Below are positions 7,334 through 10,000 of a stretch of DNA of 10,000 bases, one piece after another. The DNA lies in assembly GCA_020217035.1 (NCBI GenBank), contig JAIWOG010000135.1, forward strand, positions 1-10,000. The letters are read 5' to 3'. The notes under the pieces are model-generated. The model was not told the DNA's origin, did not search any database, and saw nothing but the letters and a program-made list of their open reading frames with translations. Source of the stretch: Magnetospirillum sp. Its GTDB lineage: Bacteria > Pseudomonadota > Alphaproteobacteria > Rhodospirillales > Magnetospirillaceae. Position 1 is the first letter of the stretch; every line of letters starts with the position of its first letter. A program made the translations under genes and the position numbers.

Positions 7334-8215
7334 ATGCCGAGCCTTAAAGACCTACGGCTGAGGATCGTCAGCGTCAAATCGACGCGCAAGATCACCTCAG
7401 CCATGAAGATGGTCGCAGCTTCCAAACTCCGCCGCGCGCAAACCGCGGCGGAGGCGGCGCGGCCCTTCGCCGAGCGCATGGAGCGGATGCTGGGAACCCT
7501 GGCGGGTTCCCTGGCCGGTCAGGCGGGTGCCCCCGCCATGCTGGCCGGTAACGGCAAGTCCGACGTGCATCTGATCGTCATGGTGACCGCCGACCGCGGT
7601 CTGTGTGGCGGTTTCAACTCGTCCATCGTCCGCGACGTCCGGCGCCTGACCGCCGAACTGATCGGCCAGGGCAAGACGGTGAAGATCATGCCCGTGGGCC
7701 GCAAGGGCCGCGAGCAGATCAAGCGCGATTTCGGTTCGAACCTGATCGAAGGCTTCGAAGGTCTTGGCCGCAAGGGCATCACCTTCCCCGAGGCCGACAT
7801 GGTCGCCGCCAAGGTGGCGTCCCTGTTCGAGGCGGGCGAATTCGACGTCTGCACCATCGTCTACAACCGGTTCCAGTCGGCCATCTCGCAGGTCGTGACC
7901 CGCCAGCAACTGATCCCCTTCGCCGTTCCGGCGGGCGAGGAGAAGTCGGGCGAGCTCAAGGCGATCTACGAGTTCGAGCCGAACGAAGAGGAAATCCTGG
8001 CCACCTTGGTGCCGCGCAACCTGGCCATCCAGGTTTTCCGCGCCACCCTGGAAAGCCAGGCGTCCGAACAGGGCGCGCGTATGACCGCCATGGACAACGC
8101 GACGCGCAACGCGGGCGACATGATCAACGGCCTGACCATCAAGTACAACCGTTCGCGTCAGGCTCAGATCACCAAGGAACTGATCGAAATCATCTCCGGC
8201 GCCGAAGCGCTGTAA
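7334..8215 (+). CDS. atpG: F1-ATPase gamma subunit
   Basis: Gamma is the central rotating shaft of F1. It has 293 residues, as expected. The N-terminal helix ([21 protein letters not shown], with the conserved [18 protein letters not shown] at 19-36) and the C-terminal helix (about 240-290, including [15 protein letters not shown] and the [16 protein letters not shown] end) form the coiled coil inside the alpha-beta ring. The globular domain lies between and contains the family signature [11 protein letters not shown] (85-95). The gene begins 15 nt after atpA; AAGGGG (7317-7322) overlaps the atpA stop codon and acts as the ribosome binding site at a slightly long 11-nt spacing. Confidence 0.98.
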   Translation: MPSLKDLRLRIVSVKSTRKITSAMKMVAASKLRRAQTAAEAARPFAERMERMLGTLAGSLAGQAGAPAMLAGNGKSDVHLIVMVTADRGLCGGFNSSIVRDVRRLTAELIGQGKTVKIMPVGRKGREQIKRDFGSNLIEGFEGLGRKGITFPEADMVAAKVASLFEAGEFDVCTIVYNRFQSAISQVVTRQQLIPFAVPAGEEKSGELKAIYEFEPNEEEILATLVPRNLAIQVFRATLESQASEQGARMTAMDNATRNAGDMINGLTIKYNRSRQAQITKELIEIISGAEAL

Positions 8216-8225
8216 GGAAGAGTAG

Positions 8226-9659
<1,434 letters not shown>

Positions 9660-9661
9660 GT

Positions 9662-9705
9662 TGGGATTTCGGGCGGTTCCTTCGGGGGCCGCCCACCCAA
9701 TCCCA
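9662..9705 (+). ncRNA. Stable UUCG-capped mRNA hairpin between atpD and atpC
   Basis: An outer stem TGGGATT (9662-9668) with AATCCCA (9699-9705) encloses an inner stem GGGCGG (9671-9676) with CCGCCC (9689-9694). The inner stem continues as TTCC (9677-9680) against GGGG (9685-9688), two of these pairs being G-U, and is capped by a C(UUCG)G tetraloop (9681-9684). There is no T-run afterwards and atpC follows, so it is not a typical intrinsic terminator. A role in mRNA stability, processing or partial termination is inference. The structure itself is read directly from the sequence. Confidence 0.75.
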
Positions 9706-9726
9706 CAAGGGTAAGGAACAAGGCGC

Positions 9727-10000
9727 ATGGCCGAAAAGATCAAGTTCGAACTGGTGTCCCCCGCCAAGCTGCTGGTCAGCGAGGCCGTGGACATGGTGGT
9801 GGTGCCCGGCAGCGAAGGTGACTTCGGCGCCCTGGCCCTGCATGCTCCCATGATCACCACCGTCCGTCCGGGCGTCATCGACGTCCATGACGGCGGCAAG
9901 GTCGGCAAGCGCATCTTCGTCGCCGGCGGTTTCGCCGAAGTGAACGAAGAACGCGTGACCGTGCTGGCGGAAGAGGCCATTCCGGTGGGTGAAATCTCCG
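9727..10000 (+). CDS. atpC: F1-ATPase epsilon subunit (C-terminus cut by window edge)
   Basis: Epsilon binds gamma and the c-ring and restrains ATP hydrolysis in many bacteria. The 91 visible residues are the whole N-terminal beta-sandwich domain: MAEKIKFELVSPAKLL, then the family block VVVPGSEGDFGALALHAPMITTVRPG (about 24-49), then FVAGGFAEVNEERVTVLAEEA (about 64-84). The window ends where the C-terminal helical region, if present, would begin, so whether this copy has the long or the short form cannot be told. The ribosome binding site AAGGA (9713-9717) lies 9 nt upstream, just after the intergenic hairpin. Confidence 0.96.
   Translation, partial: MAEKIKFELVSPAKLLVSEAVDMVVVPGSEGDFGALALHAPMITTVRPGVIDVHDGGKVGKRIFVAGGFAEVNEERVTVLAEEAIPVGEIS

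Overview
The window comes from the chromosome of a GC-rich alphaproteobacterium, most likely a member of Rhodospirillales close to Magnetospirillum. This rests on the split ATP synthase locus (an F1-only cluster atpH-A-G-D-C with no F0 genes next to it), the subunit sequences as I recognise them, strong G/C preference at third codon positions, and priA directly upstream of atpH. Nothing was searched, so the genus is an inference.

Left part (1-2752, minus strand): a co-directional housekeeping cluster reads leftwards in the order DUF484 protein, antitoxin, PIN-domain toxin, xerC, tsaE, and runs off the left edge inside tsaE. The genes are tightly packed. Antitoxin and toxin overlap by 4 nt, toxin and xerC by 1 nt (TGATG), and xerC and tsaE are 3 nt apart. 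The VapBC/FitAB-type toxin-antitoxin pair separates DUF484 from xerC, which are neighbours in many proteobacteria. It carries its own promoter-like sequence overlapped by a perfect 8-4-8 palindrome.

Middle (2753-5234): a 54-bp divergent spacer separates DUF484 from priA (plus strand), which encodes the complete replication-restart helicase. After priA comes a 229-bp non-coding stretch holding a G-rich tract, a terminator-like hairpin, several small dyads and presumably the atp promoter.

Right part (5235-10000, plus strand): the F1-ATPase operon. atpH (delta, GTG start), atpA (alpha), atpG (gamma) and atpD (beta) are complete; atpC (epsilon) runs off the right edge. Spacing is short (1-nt overlap, 15 bp, 19 bp) except for 67 bp between atpD and atpC, which contains a very stable hairpin capped by a UUCG tetraloop.

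Most of the window is conserved housekeeping DNA, and I see no evidence of a wholly new system. The points most worth checking are the toxin-antitoxin module wired into the DUF484-xerC-tsaE transcription unit with its palindromic operator, and the atpD-atpC hairpin as a possible control on epsilon-subunit output.
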